The notes beneath the pieces are model-generated. The model worked only from the letters and a program-made list of their open reading frames with translations. It did not search any database and was not told where the DNA came from. Positions 1 through 8,486 of a stretch of DNA of 64,000 nucleotides are shown here, one piece after another (position 1 is the stretch's first letter; every line of letters starts with the position of its first letter). The stretch is from IMG/VR virus record IMGVR_UViG_3300042483_000504, positions 1 through 64,000 of that record; one strand, written 5' to 3'. The position numbers were made by a program, and so were the translations under genes. This DNA comes from a virus.

Positions 1-311
1 TTTGATAACGGAACTTTATTATCCAACATATATTGGAACCCAACGCCCGCTAACAATAAACTAATCTCCATAGTTGACATTTCAGGGTATTCACCGTGAA
101 TGAACTTTTCCAACGGACCCATTAAACCACCAATAGCCAAACTAAAAGTACCCAATATACTTAAATCAAATTTAATTTGGTCTGACGCTTGTTTCGCGAT
201 TCGTTTAACTAATTTATCGTTTTCACCAATAGTACTATCAATTTCCTTATTAGCCAACTCGCACAAAATTACACGTTGTTGTGCTTCAGTTATTAAAATA
301 GTTTTTCTCAT
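1..311 (-). CDS. hypothetical protein (partial, runs off left edge)
   Basis: About 103 codons are visible from the ATG at 311 to the window edge. I recognise no family. The start MRKTILITEAQQRVI is a variant of the N-terminal motif shared with the products at 25472, 31025, 46516 and 47208, so a virion-type protein is possible. Residues 50-66 form a Gly-rich hydrophobic stretch (SILGTFSLAIGGLMG). A TATTTATA box lies 3 bases before the start. It is divergent from the gene at 358. Confidence 0.75.
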   Translation of the reverse strand, partial: MRKTILITEAQQRVILCELANKEIDSTIGENDKLVKRIAKQASDQIKFDLSILGTFSLAIGGLMGPLEKFIHGEYPEMSTMEISLLLAGVGFQYMLDNKVPLS

Positions 312-333
312 ACATATAAATACCTTATTAATT

Positions 334-341
334 ATATTTAT
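334..341 (+). promoter_or_regulatory. candidate late promoter (ATATTTAT)
   Basis: The motif ends 16 bases before the ATG at 358 and matches the box found before many virion genes in this window. Confidence 0.5.
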
Positions 342-357
342 CTAATAAAATCAAAAT

Positions 358-1083
358 ATGAATCCAGAATTACAAAAAGGTGATAGAGTAGTAGTACTCA
401 AAATGTCCGACCCTTATTCTGCAGTCCCACCGGGAACTGCGGGAACCGTTTTAAGTTCAAGTAATGTTTTTGGGGATGACTTATATTATGTCGATTGGGA
501 CAATGGTTCTCGTCTTAACTTAATCTCAGGTGAAGATATATGGTTATATGAGGAAGACTTTAATAACCGAAGAAAAAGACGTACTGAGTCAGTTAAACCT
601 AGAAAAAAGTTAACTGAGAGTCAAAAATCAATGTCAGACTTTGTTTTAAAAAATCGTCAAATATTAAAAAACTACGATTGGAAAAAAATAAAGTTATTTT
701 TAACCGCTATTCGAGCAACAAGTATTGTTAATATGTTGGAATCAGGGTATTTCTTATCTTGTGGTAAAGAAAGATTAGAACATTTTATCACATATAAAAA
801 CATTAGTAATAAAAAAGCGTTAAAATACGCATTAGAACACGCAGATGAAGTTCGTAATGTGATGATTTCAGGAGCAATGTCTATGCTTGAGGATGAAGAT
901 AAAGAAATTACCCCCCAATCAGTTGAGAGACGTATGAGAAGGGATACTTCAACTCTTATGCAAATATATATGTCGTTTCCAATGTCAAAAGAATTTGACA
1001 GTACTCTTGATGATGAGGACGAGGATGAAGATTACTATGAAGACGGGTATGAGGACGAAGAGGATGAAGATGATGATTATTAA
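358..1083 (+). CDS. DUF4314-like domain protein with acidic tail
   Basis: 241 aa. Residues 7-63 (GDRVVVLKMSDPYSAVPPG, then GTAGTV and VDWDNGSRLNLISGEDIW) resemble DUF4314, a small beta-rich domain of unknown function seen in phages and bacteria. The middle part is basic and helical (KKLTESQKSMSDFVLKNRQ). The last 25 residues are almost all Asp, Glu and Tyr. It is followed by two more acidic proteins, which suggests a linked virion or assembly set. Role unknown. Confidence 0.8.
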   Translation: MNPELQKGDRVVVLKMSDPYSAVPPGTAGTVLSSSNVFGDDLYYVDWDNGSRLNLISGEDIWLYEEDFNNRRKRRTESVKPRKKLTESQKSMSDFVLKNRQILKNYDWKKIKLFLTAIRATSIVNMLESGYFLSCGKERLEHFITYKNISNKKALKYALEHADEVRNVMISGAMSMLEDEDKEITPQSVERRMRRDTSTLMQIYMSFPMSKEFDSTLDDEDEDEDYYEDGYEDEEDEDDDY

Positions 1084-1093
1084 TCAATAAACG

Positions 1094-1101
1094 ATATTTA
1101 T
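1094..1101 (+). promoter_or_regulatory. candidate late promoter (ATATTTAT)
   Basis: The motif sits 15 bases before the ATG at 1117 inside GATATTTATAAG. Confidence 0.5.
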
Positions 1102-1116
1102 AAGAAAACAAAAATT

Positions 1117-1848
1117 ATGAGAAAATATTATTTCGATGTAACAAACGAAGAAAGAGAAAACATATTAGATAAACATAAAACAACTTATGATGGTTATGTG
1201 ACAGAATATGGTAATGGTAATAATATGACACCATTATACGTAGTTGATATGGCCAAAGATAAAGAAGGTGTTACTGTTAATAGTAGAGGTGAAGTTAGTG
1301 GTTATAAAAACTTTGGAATAAATGAAAGTATCAATGAAATGAGATTTGATAATAAGTCCACAGGTTTATTTTCTGCGGAAGAAGATGATTATTCTAACCC
1401 TAAAGCCGAAAAATCTGCAAAGTCCGACATTAAAAAACATTTTAGTAAACCAGCTAAAAGACCATTCCATTATGAGGAAGACCCATCTGAAGATTGGCCG
1501 AAACACGACGTTGATTATGACACTGAATTTGATTTTGAATTACAAGAAGACAGATTTGGAGCACCATTGGATATGATTGCCGACAGAGATAGTGATGTTA
1601 AACACGGAACAGTTGATTTTGATGGTGATATCGAAAATTTCGATTTAGGTGATATTATACCATTTGATGATGACGAATATGGTGACGATAATGTTGAATT
1701 TAGTCTTGATTTGACTCACGACAATGAAGAATCAAATGATGATGAATTTTCATTTGAATTAGGTATTGATGATGAAGACGCTGAACCAATTATGGAACAA
1801 GTTAACAAATCATTGGATATGTTCAAAAGATTTAAAAAATATAACTAA
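1117..1848 (+). CDS. acidic virion-type protein with N-terminal tag-like motif
   Basis: 243 aa, strongly acidic, especially after residue 130 (runs of Asp and Glu). The N-terminus MRKYYFDVTNEERENILDKH matches the pattern of the start at 47208 (MKNRFTITESEKERILGLH). GINESINEM near residue 68 contains INE sites of the kind a gp21-type protease could cut. No known fold is recognised. I infer a head-associated protein; a scaffold-like role is also possible. Confidence 0.75.
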   Translation: MRKYYFDVTNEERENILDKHKTTYDGYVTEYGNGNNMTPLYVVDMAKDKEGVTVNSRGEVSGYKNFGINESINEMRFDNKSTGLFSAEEDDYSNPKAEKSAKSDIKKHFSKPAKRPFHYEEDPSEDWPKHDVDYDTEFDFELQEDRFGAPLDMIADRDSDVKHGTVDFDGDIENFDLGDIIPFDDDEYGDDNVEFSLDLTHDNEESNDDEFSFELGIDDEDAEPIMEQVNKSLDMFKRFKKYN

Positions 1849-1899
1849 TATATTAACTTTTAATAAGTTTTCAGATATTTTTTAATTAAAGATTAAATT

Positions 1900-2217
1900 A
1901 TGGAAGTTAAAGAATTAGTATCCTTTTATATCAATGAAACATCAGAAACATTAGATGTGACATTTAGATTGTTATTTGACAAAGAAGATGAAATTAGAAC
2001 AGACCAAATAGATTTAGATGAAACTATCGGTTTTGGGTTTGATTTTGATTCTAAGAATAAAATTAGTGACGCGTTTGGTGAAGACTTTGATGATGAATTC
2101 TCAGATGCGTTTGATTACTCGGATGAGTATGATATTGACGACGATGAGGTAATTTCATTTCTTAATGAATATTACTTAGTAAATCCAAAAAGACTACCTA
2201 AGTCAGAACTATTTTAA
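1900..2217 (+). CDS. small acidic hypothetical protein
   Basis: 105 aa, about a third Asp or Glu, ending in a less acidic segment (NEYYLVNPKRLPKSELF). It lies directly after the acidic gene at 1117 and before a strong terminator, so it is probably the last gene of that unit. The upstream region has only a weak ATATTTTT variant of the late box. No family recognised. Confidence 0.7.
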   Translation: MEVKELVSFYINETSETLDVTFRLLFDKEDEIRTDQIDLDETIGFGFDFDSKNKISDAFGEDFDDEFSDAFDYSDEYDIDDDEVISFLNEYYLVNPKRLPKSELF

Positions 2218-2225
2218 ATATTAAA

Positions 2226-2252
2226 GCCCCTCCGATAAAGAGGGGTTTTTTT
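2226..2252 (+). terminator. intrinsic terminator between convergent genes
   Basis: CCCCTC, loop CGATAAA, GAGGGG, then seven T. It ends the 358-2217 unit and abuts the stop codon of the convergent lipoprotein gene. Confidence 0.85.
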
Positions 2253-2775
2253 ATGGACCTACTCTAGTTAAATAAAGTGTCAAAGATTCTTCAGGACCTG
2301 ACGCTCCGTAAGCTCCCCATTGACCCGTAGTTCTTAATACCAGGTTTTCAACACCATCATCAATTATTTTAAATACTCGTCGACCCCCATTATCCATTGT
2401 GAAGTCAAGATAACCTAAATCATAGTTAGTGTAATGATTTGTAACCGTGTAGAAATATTGTTTTTCCCAAATAACTTGACCTGTATTTAAGGTATGTGGG
2501 TCAAACGATATTACACTATAGTCTAAATGCCAACGTGTGAATCCAACACTTATACTATCCATAGGGAATGTCCCATTAGGATTAACATAAATGTCACCAC
2601 CATAATACACTGTCTCGTCAGGAGTTGTTGAATTCTCAATTTTAGAATACGTGATTTTATCCACGATATACTCACCACTTAATGATAAGGTTTTTGGTTG
2701 GGAATACTGTTTATAACAAGATGTTAATGTTAACAGAGAGATTACGATTATTACAATATATTTCATAGGGTTCAC
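2251..2775 (-). CDS. lipoprotein, function unknown
   Basis: 174 aa. The N-terminus MKYIVIIVISLLTLTSC is a type II signal peptide with an LTSC lipobox, so Cys is predicted to be lipidated and the protein to be membrane-anchored. An in-frame ATG at 2766 gives a more typical signal peptide than the one at 2775. The mature part is beta-rich with many Tyr and Thr and resembles lipocalin-like proteins of Bacteroidota only in general appearance. It is the only minus-strand gene in this stretch, so it may be host-derived cargo acting at the cell surface, such as superinfection exclusion. Confidence 0.75.
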   Translation of the reverse strand: MNPMKYIVIIVISLLTLTSCYKQYSQPKTLSLSGEYIVDKITYSKIENSTTPDETVYYGGDIYVNPNGTFPMDSISVGFTRWHLDYSVISFDPHTLNTGQVIWEKQYFYTVTNHYTNYDLGYLDFTMDNGGRRVFKIIDDGVENLVLRTTGQWGAYGASGPEESLTLYLTRVGP

Positions 2776-2796
2776 ATTTTCAACAAAGATATTAAA

Positions 2797-2804
2797 ATAT
2801 TTAT
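2797..2804 (+). promoter_or_regulatory. candidate late promoter (ATATTTAT), first copy
   Basis: The motif ends 23 bases before the ATG at 2828. A second copy at 2815-2822 ends 5 bases before the same ATG. Confidence 0.45.
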
Positions 2805-2827
2805 GAAAACAAAAATATTTATACTAT

Positions 2828-3082
2828 ATGAGCAATATTGATAACATAATAAGTCTTTTAAACCATTTCACGAATATTGATGATTCGTCAGAACTTGGGG
2901 AACAAGATGCCGCTCCCGCCGCAGCACCGAGTACAGGTGGTGGAGGTGGTGGTAAACCCCCATATCCCACAGTTACAAAATGGGAGTCAGGTGTGACTAG
3001 AGGACCCGCAAACCAAATAGGGTTAACTAAATGGGCTGACATCGTTAAAATAAATCGTGGTAAAGCAAATACTTTACTATAG
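2828..3082 (+). CDS. small Gly/Pro/Ala-rich protein
   Basis: 84 aa. A helical N-terminus (residues 1-22) is followed by a flexible Ala-Pro and Gly stretch (residues 28-46), then a compact segment with KWESGVTRGPANQIG. It lies between two late-type boxes and the virion-type gene at 3109. No family recognised; probably a minor virion component. Confidence 0.65.
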   Translation: MSNIDNIISLLNHFTNIDDSSELGEQDAAPAAAPSTGGGGGGKPPYPTVTKWESGVTRGPANQIGLTKWADIVKINRGKANTLL

Positions 3083-3087
3083 TCGTA

Positions 3088-3095
3088 ATATTTAT
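3088..3095 (+). promoter_or_regulatory. candidate late promoter (ATATTTAT)
   Basis: The motif lies 13 bases before the ATG at 3109. Confidence 0.5.
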
Positions 3096-3108
3096 AAATT
3101 AAAACAAT

Positions 3109-4593
3109 ATGAAATATATAGGAATTTCTAATGATGAAAAATTTATTTTTACAACTAAAGGGTTTTATATCTTAGAAGAATCTGCAGTATTCGTACCATA
3201 CAATTCAAATCTTATTTCAAATCTATATAAGATTAATAAATCAGATTCTGAATATCGTTATAATAAGGGTCAATTATCTTTGACAGAATGGGTGTCAACA
3301 CCTAGAAAGTTTTTAAATATGGTACTTGAAAACTTAGTATCATCACCTAACGATAAAATGAATATTTTAATTGAATGGGATAAAAAATTTGACAAAAATT
3401 ATTTAATAACTGAAACTACCAATAAAGAAGTTACTAAAACAATAATCAACGAATCTTGGGATGAGGTTAGTGTTATTTGTGAAGGTTTATGGGATAGTAT
3501 CAAGTCAGGTGCGAGTAAAGCGTGGAACGGTGTTAAGTCAGTCGCTAGTAGTGCGTGGGAAGGTATTAAAAAGGGTGTAAGTGTTGTGGCTCAAAAAGTC
3601 ATTATACCTATATTGAAAAAAGGTGTATTACCATTTTTACGTTGGGTACGACGTAATTTAAATAGTTATATTGGTATTATTGCCGATGTGATATTATCAA
3701 TGTTCCCAACTGTTGTAGTTATGAGAGCAATATGGGGGTTAATTGTTGTGTTAGATATCTATGAGATATTATCAAATGATTACGACCCTGAAGACCCTGA
3801 AAGACAACAAATGCCATTTTTATTTTTAATAACTGATATTCTATCTTTATTATTCACTGCGGCGGCAGGTAAGGCTGCGGGTGTCACATTAAAACAAGCG
3901 GTTAAGGCCGGAGCTAAAAGTCCAGCGGCTAAAGGTATTTTAACAAAATTAATTAAAAAATTACCAATGTTAAGTAAATTTTTAGGTGATGCTCAAAAAT
4001 TCATAGTTAAAGTTTTTGGTAAAAATATTGGTGGGTTTATTGGTAAAGTATTCTCAGGTATTGATACTATAATAACTAAAATGGTTAGTTGGATTAGTGA
4101 AACATTTGGATTAAATGTTGGTAAAGAAGCGTTAATTAAAACAGGTAAAGAAATCGCAACTAAAAAAGGGTTAGGTAAACTAGCGGTCGGGACAGGTATT
4201 GGTGTCGGTATCGCAGAATTCTTTAAAGAAAAAACAATTAAAGAAGGTGATAAAGGAGATAAAGTTAAAAAAGTCCAAGAAGGTATATTATTAGCGAAAC
4301 AAACTCCGGCTAATATGGGTGGTGTTCCCACATTAAAATATAACGGAAAAGTAGATGGTATTTACGGACCCGAAACAACACAAGCAATTAAAGATATTCA
4401 GAAGGCATATAAATTACCAATCACAGGTAATGTCGACCCTAAATTAGCATTTGCCTTTGGTATTGAAATGGAACCAGGTGGATTGGAAAAAATTGTTGGG
4501 ACCGATAATATGAAATCATTTGGTGATAAAATGGTAAAATCAAATTCGTGGTTAGAATCCAAATTTGGTAAATTAAAAGGTTCAATGAAATAA
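3109..4593 (+). CDS. virion-type membrane-active protein with peptidoglycan-binding repeat
   Basis: 494 aa. Residues 107-145 contain IINESWDEVSVICEGLWDSI, an amphipathic module that recurs as LISEGLWDSLKG in the product at 5721 and has two possible gp21-type cleavage sites (INE, ICE). Two strongly hydrophobic spans follow (about residues 185-220 and 235-262). The C-terminal part (about 385-460: GDKVKKVQEG, NGKVDGIYGPETTQAIKDIQ) is a PG_binding_1-type repeat that would bind cell wall. I see no catalytic lysin domain. I infer an internal or tail protein that helps DNA pass the envelope. Confidence 0.7.
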   Translation: MKYIGISNDEKFIFTTKGFYILEESAVFVPYNSNLISNLYKINKSDSEYRYNKGQLSLTEWVSTPRKFLNMVLENLVSSPNDKMNILIEWDKKFDKNYLITETTNKEVTKTIINESWDEVSVICEGLWDSIKSGASKAWNGVKSVASSAWEGIKKGVSVVAQKVIIPILKKGVLPFLRWVRRNLNSYIGIIADVILSMFPTVVVMRAIWGLIVVLDIYEILSNDYDPEDPERQQMPFLFLITDILSLLFTAAAGKAAGVTLKQAVKAGAKSPAAKGILTKLIKKLPMLSKFLGDAQKFIVKVFGKNIGGFIGKVFSGIDTIITKMVSWISETFGLNVGKEALIKTGKEIATKKGLGKLAVGTGIGVGIAEFFKEKTIKEGDKGDKVKKVQEGILLAKQTPANMGGVPTLKYNGKVDGIYGPETTQAIKDIQKAYKLPITGNVDPKLAFAFGIEMEPGGLEKIVGTDNMKSFGDKMVKSNSWLESKFGKLKGSMK

Positions 4594-4607
4594 TCATTTA
4601 TTAAAAT

Positions 4608-4615
4608 GTATTTAT
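4608..4615 (+). promoter_or_regulatory. candidate late promoter (GTATTTAT)
   Basis: A one-base variant of the late box, 13 bases before the ATG at 4629. Confidence 0.4.
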
Positions 4616-4628
4616 AAAAAAAAAAAGT

Positions 4629-5699
4629 ATGAAAGATTTAGAATTTTTAGATAAACAAATAATGTTTTTAGAGGAGTCAATCCGTATTCAAGAATTGATG
4701 TCCAATAAGACTAATAAGTTTTTAATCCGTGAAGGTGCAATTGCCGGTATGACTGATGACGCATTAAGAGCCTCAATTAAAACAGGTATTAAAGACGCAA
4801 TTAGAGACACAATTGATGACGTAATTAAAAATGCTAGTAAAGAAACCGCTGAGGATTTATTAAAAGGTAATGTTAAAAAAGTCTTAGGTGATGGATTTGT
4901 TACTAAAAATTACGCTAAAATACAATCAGCAGTTGAGACCAAACTAGGTCAAAAATTAGCACCTCAAGAAAAATTGGCAATAACCACTGAGTTAAAAAAT
5001 ATGAAGTTAAATGGTCAATTAGATGACATTTACAAAAAAACAGGTCAAGAGGTTACTCAAACATATAGTCAAAGACTATCCAAAGTCGCTCAAGGTTCTG
5101 CCGATAACACAGTAACCGCGGCAGGTAAAAATCTTGATAAATCAGGTCAAAAAGTCCTTGATTTTGTTAAACGAAACGCAACCAAAAGTAAAACTTGGTG
5201 GAAAGGTAAATTCCAAAAATGGGGTTGGGTTGACGGAGCCGGTAAATTAACATCTAAAGGTAGAAAAAGAATGGCACTGATTTTAGGTGCCGCGGCAGTT
5301 ACTTGGTGGATGATGTCAGGAAATGATGATGAAAAAATACCTAACCCAAAACCTGATAATACTGATGGTGGCTCAGGTGGTGGTGACACAGGTGGTGGTA
5401 CTGGTGGAACTACCTACACTAATTGTACTGATTTCCCATATAAAAAAGGATGTCAAAATTCAGTGATTGCTGAAGTTCAACAATGTTTAGGTTTAACTGC
5501 GGATGGTAAGTTTGGACCTAACACTGAAAAGACTTTAAAAGATAAAGGTTATGGTGCTGAAATCACTAAAGAAGTTTACGATAAAATTAAAGCAAATTGT
5601 GGTGGTTCATCTACAACTACAACAACAACACTAAATCCTGCGGATAATTATACATTAGTCGATGTTGATGCCGAAAACGCATCGTCATTATTTAAATAA
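4629..5699 (+). CDS. virion-type protein with one transmembrane helix and peptidoglycan-binding repeat
   Basis: 356 aa. The N-terminus is helical and contains FLIREGAIAG (residues 32-41), a possible prohead-protease site. Residues about 212-230 (RMALILGAAAVTWWMMSG) form a transmembrane helix, followed by a Gly/Asp linker. Residues about 280-310 (VIAEVQQCLGLTADGKFGPN) are a PG_binding_1-type repeat, and a Thr-rich tail ends the protein. It has the same order of parts as the product at 3109, so the two are probably related virion proteins. Confidence 0.7.
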   Translation: MKDLEFLDKQIMFLEESIRIQELMSNKTNKFLIREGAIAGMTDDALRASIKTGIKDAIRDTIDDVIKNASKETAEDLLKGNVKKVLGDGFVTKNYAKIQSAVETKLGQKLAPQEKLAITTELKNMKLNGQLDDIYKKTGQEVTQTYSQRLSKVAQGSADNTVTAAGKNLDKSGQKVLDFVKRNATKSKTWWKGKFQKWGWVDGAGKLTSKGRKRMALILGAAAVTWWMMSGNDDEKIPNPKPDNTDGGSGGGDTGGGTGGTTYTNCTDFPYKKGCQNSVIAEVQQCLGLTADGKFGPNTEKTLKDKGYGAEITKEVYDKIKANCGGSSTTTTTTLNPADNYTLVDVDAENASSLFK

Positions 5700-5720
5700 A
5701 TCTAAATATTAAATATTAAA

Positions 5721-7364
5721 ATGAAACGAGTTATAAAAGAACAAGAAACTACCCAAAATGAAACATTAACGTTATTATTACGTGATTGTGGTTGGAAGGG
5801 TTATCAATTGGTTACTGATGAAAACACTAAAAAACCTGCGTTAAGACAAAGTGTACCGGGTAAAGGTATTGTGTTTTTATATGATGATTTTACTTATAAA
5901 GCTTATGGTACTAATGGTAAACTAAATAATGAAGGTACATATAGTGCTTGTGAAGCGGTTAAAGGTAAAATTGATTTACCATTAGGTCCTGACCAAAAAA
6001 AGGTTGTAGAGGCGTTACTTGCACAAAATACAGGTTATAAAAGATTATCAGATATTCCTGGTGGTCGTGGTGAAATAGACAAAGGAACTTATAAAGCGGT
6101 CGACTTAAACTCCATCAATTCTCAAACGTTTCCAGAAAAAGGGGTACATTTTATTTACCAATCAGTTGGTATTACAAATAATTGGATTGACCAAATGCCA
6201 AATGTTAAAAACTTTTTTGATAAAATAGGATATACATTTACAGAAGCCCCTTATGGAACACCTGAATACACATTAACAGGTAACGCGTTAACAATATTAA
6301 CTAAGAATGGTGGTGAAAATATTGTTGACGAATTTAATAAGGTGTTACAAAAAAATGGAAAATCATCAAAAAATTTAGTCGTTTGGAAAAAAAGTTCTCA
6401 AGCAGTTAAAGGGGCGACCGCAACAAGTGCAAAAGAATTAGCAGCAACTTTAGAGGGTCAAAAAATATCAAGAAATGAATGTAGAAAAGCTATCAAAATA
6501 TTATATAAAAACGCATCGAAAAATGTACCTGTAACCGCAGGAGCTACTGAAGTTGAAACTGTTAGGGATTATGCTTATAAATGTGCTACCCAAGGTATGA
6601 ACTTTTTAGGGGGTATTATGGGTATTGAAGATGAAATTAACTTTTTGAAACGTAACAATGGTGGTTGGGGTTTAAGATACAAATTCGAACAACGAATGAA
6701 TGAGTCTAAAGACGATGTTCTTAAATCAATCATCAAAGGTAAATTATCAATGTTATCTGAGAGTAAAAAAAAAACATTAGTCACAGAAAGTAAAATAATT
6801 AATGCACGTTTTAAAATGATTACCGAGTCTTCAAAAGTGAAAAAAGAGTCAGTATCTGAATTATTTAACGAATCATTTGATTTAGTTAATTTAGGTTTAT
6901 CACCAAAATTAATATCTGAAGGATTATGGGATTCATTAAAAGGTATGTTTGGTTTAGGAACTGAAGGAATTTTAGGTTACTTTAAAGAAAAAATCGCTGA
7001 GACCTTATTAAATAAATTGGGAATTAATACAGATAGTTGGGTTGCCGGTACAATTGTGAAAGCAATTGGAAATATACCACTTGGTGATTATACTTCAGGT
7101 AAAATATTAACGTGTGATTACTTAACACCATTATTAGCAAAATCAATCGCTGAAGAGGCGTTAGATAAAGTTAAAGATAATGCAGGATTGACGGGTGGTT
7201 TCTTTGATATATTAAGAAATTCTATTGTTCAAGGTTTAGATAGTTCAGACTTTGCACAATCAATAGAACGAGGATTAGCAGCGGCAATATGTCCAGCGTT
7301 AAGTAAAATTAGTGGAAATATGGATGGTGTCTTTAATACATTAAAAACTAAAGCATTATCTTAA
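5721..7364 (+). CDS. large virion-type protein with EGLWDSLK module
   Basis: 547 aa. It starts MKRVIKEQE, a shortened form of the N-terminal tag. The first 300 residues are mixed alpha/beta with no recognised family. Residues about 345-400 are Ser/Glu-rich with several candidate cleavage sites (LFNE, LISE) leading into SEGLWDSLKGMFGLG, which recurs at 3109. The last 140 residues are helical and moderately hydrophobic. It is the third gene of the set at 3109-7364, with likely joint expression, and has no late box of its own. Confidence 0.65.
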   Translation: MKRVIKEQETTQNETLTLLLRDCGWKGYQLVTDENTKKPALRQSVPGKGIVFLYDDFTYKAYGTNGKLNNEGTYSACEAVKGKIDLPLGPDQKKVVEALLAQNTGYKRLSDIPGGRGEIDKGTYKAVDLNSINSQTFPEKGVHFIYQSVGITNNWIDQMPNVKNFFDKIGYTFTEAPYGTPEYTLTGNALTILTKNGGENIVDEFNKVLQKNGKSSKNLVVWKKSSQAVKGATATSAKELAATLEGQKISRNECRKAIKILYKNASKNVPVTAGATEVETVRDYAYKCATQGMNFLGGIMGIEDEINFLKRNNGGWGLRYKFEQRMNESKDDVLKSIIKGKLSMLSESKKKTLVTESKIINARFKMITESSKVKKESVSELFNESFDLVNLGLSPKLISEGLWDSLKGMFGLGTEGILGYFKEKIAETLLNKLGINTDSWVAGTIVKAIGNIPLGDYTSGKILTCDYLTPLLAKSIAEEALDKVKDNAGLTGGFFDILRNSIVQGLDSSDFAQSIERGLAAAICPALSKISGNMDGVFNTLKTKALS

Positions 7365-7369
7365 ACTTA

Positions 7370-7393
7370 CCTTCGGGATAGTTACCCGAAAGG
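7370..7393 (+). other. stable hairpin without T tail
   Basis: CCTTCGGG, loop ATAGTTA, CCCGAAAGG just after the stop at 7364. It may protect the 3' end of the upstream mRNA or act together with the terminator 45 bases downstream. Confidence 0.5.
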
Positions 7394-7437
7394 AATAAAC
7401 CATTTTAAAAGAAAGGGGGTGTTCCAAATCTAGCAAC

Positions 7438-7468
7438 GAGGTGTCGAGAGACACCTCTTTGTTTTTTA
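7438..7468 (+). terminator. intrinsic terminator
   Basis: GAGGTGTC, GAGA loop, GACACCTC, then TTTGTTTTTT. It ends the 3109-7364 unit and overlaps the stop codon of the convergent HNH gene. Confidence 0.85.
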
Positions 7469-7957
7469 ACTAAATGTCTTTTGAAAATCAATCCAAATAT
7501 CTTCAATTGTTGGATTAATTACATTAGAAAAGATTGAAGGTTCAAATGGTTTGTATTTTAATTTCATTCCCGCTTCATCAGGTGTTTTGTCATCTTTAGT
7601 TCTATTACAATTTCGACAACAAGTAACCAAGTTAGTCCAAGTATTACCCCCACCTCTTGATTTGGGAATAATATGGTCAATAGTAAGATGTTTCCCACTA
7701 CCACAATAAGCACATTCGTAATTATCCCTTTTAAAAATTCTATGTCTGTTAATTTTAAGATTACGAACTCTAAATTTAACGTAACTCAATAGTCTGATAA
7801 TCAAAGGTCTAAGCACAGGTATGTTTCCGGTTACTATAGGTTTTTCCCCCGTCTTCAATATCTCAGCTTTACCTTTAATAACTAAATTATACCCACGTAT
7901 TGTACTTGTTACGTTAATTGGGGTATAATCAGAGTTTAATACTAATACCTTATCCAT
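7466..7957 (-). CDS. HNH endonuclease
   Basis: 163 aa from the ATG at 7957; the frame opens further upstream, but MDKVLVLNSDYTPINV is the usual start of this family. Zinc-binding Cys82-x2-Cys85, the LTIDHIIPKSRGGG core (Asp94-His95), the following Asn residues and Cys114-x2-Cys117 make a complete HNH site. Such free-standing nucleases in phages act as homing or packaging-associated enzymes. It is not inserted in a visible gene, so a homing role is not demonstrated. Confidence 0.9.
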   Translation of the reverse strand: MDKVLVLNSDYTPINVTSTIRGYNLVIKGKAEILKTGEKPIVTGNIPVLRPLIIRLLSYVKFRVRNLKINRHRIFKRDNYECAYCGSGKHLTIDHIIPKSRGGGNTWTNLVTCCRNCNRTKDDKTPDEAGMKLKYKPFEPSIFSNVINPTIEDIWIDFQKTFS

Positions 7958-8018
7958 TTTATTTATTTTGTTATTAAGTATATATCTAAAAAGATTAATA
8001 GTCAAAATTTTAAAATGT

Positions 8019-8048
8019 TTGATTTACTCGAAATAGTTTATATCTTTA
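8019..8048 (+). promoter_or_regulatory. Bacteroidota-type promoter
   Basis: TTG at 8019-8021, 19-base spacer and TATCTTTA at 8041-8048. It lies inside the longer open frame upstream of 8066, which is the reason for choosing the downstream start. Confidence 0.55.
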
Positions 8049-8065
8049 CAAAAAAATTAAATGTT

Positions 8066-8248
8066 ATGGGAATGTATGTTATTATCAAAAAAGTGAAGAA
8101 AAGAAATGGTGTTTCAATACCAGTAATCTTATTAAATAGTGACCACGAAGTTTGGGAGTTCGAAGACTTAGATAAAGCAACTGAAATGAAGACAATCTTC
8201 GAAACCAATTCAGATTCAGGTCACGAATACGAAGTTAAAAAAATCTAA
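8066..8248 (+). CDS. small hypothetical protein
   Basis: 60 aa from MGMYVIIKKVKKRNG. The open frame extends to 8015, but that part overlaps a promoter, so the ATG at 8066 is preferred. The protein is a compact alpha/beta sequence (ILLNSDHEVWEF, DLDKATEMKTIFE) of the kind common in Bacteroidota phages. The next gene starts 2 bases after its stop, which indicates co-translation. Function unknown. Confidence 0.7.
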   Translation: MGMYVIIKKVKKRNGVSIPVILLNSDHEVWEFEDLDKATEMKTIFETNSDSGHEYEVKKI

Positions 8249-8249
8249 T

Positions 8250-8432
8250 ATGGGGAGTTTTCACGAAATATTAGAAGAAGAACATCGACAATTCGCAGAA
8301 TCAATTGATGGTCAAGAATTTTTCAAAATGTTATCAGAAATGGAACAATCAAGTAACTATGTGTTAGTTGAGAAACAATTTTTAGAAGACTTGAAAGATT
8401 TTGAGTATTGGAAAGAATGGAAAAATAATTGA
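8250..8432 (+). CDS. small hypothetical protein
   Basis: 60 aa, acidic and helical (HEILEEEHRQFAESIDG, EKQFLEDLKDFEYWKEW). It follows the gene at 8066 with a 1-base gap. No family recognised. Confidence 0.65.
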   Translation: MGSFHEILEEEHRQFAESIDGQEFFKMLSEMEQSSNYVLVEKQFLEDLKDFEYWKEWKNN

Positions 8433-8441
8433 TAACCTTGC

Positions 8442-8470
8442 TTGATTATTAAGTATTTTTTATATCTTTG
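8442..8470 (+). promoter_or_regulatory. Bacteroidota-type promoter
   Basis: TTG at 8442-8444, 18-base spacer and a perfect TATCTTTG at 8463-8470, 16 bases before the ATG at 8487. Confidence 0.65.
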
Positions 8471-8486
8471 ATAAAAAGAAACGGAT

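Noticed and set aside
100-345. Rightward open frame of 81 codons at the left edge
   Set aside because: It lies antisense to a better frame (1-311, minus) whose start carries the recurring tag motif; composition is hydrophobic and shadow-like.
2824-3042. Minus-strand frame with a Pro run
   Set aside because: Complement of the Gly-rich linker of the gene at 2828, whose leader and late boxes are on the plus strand.
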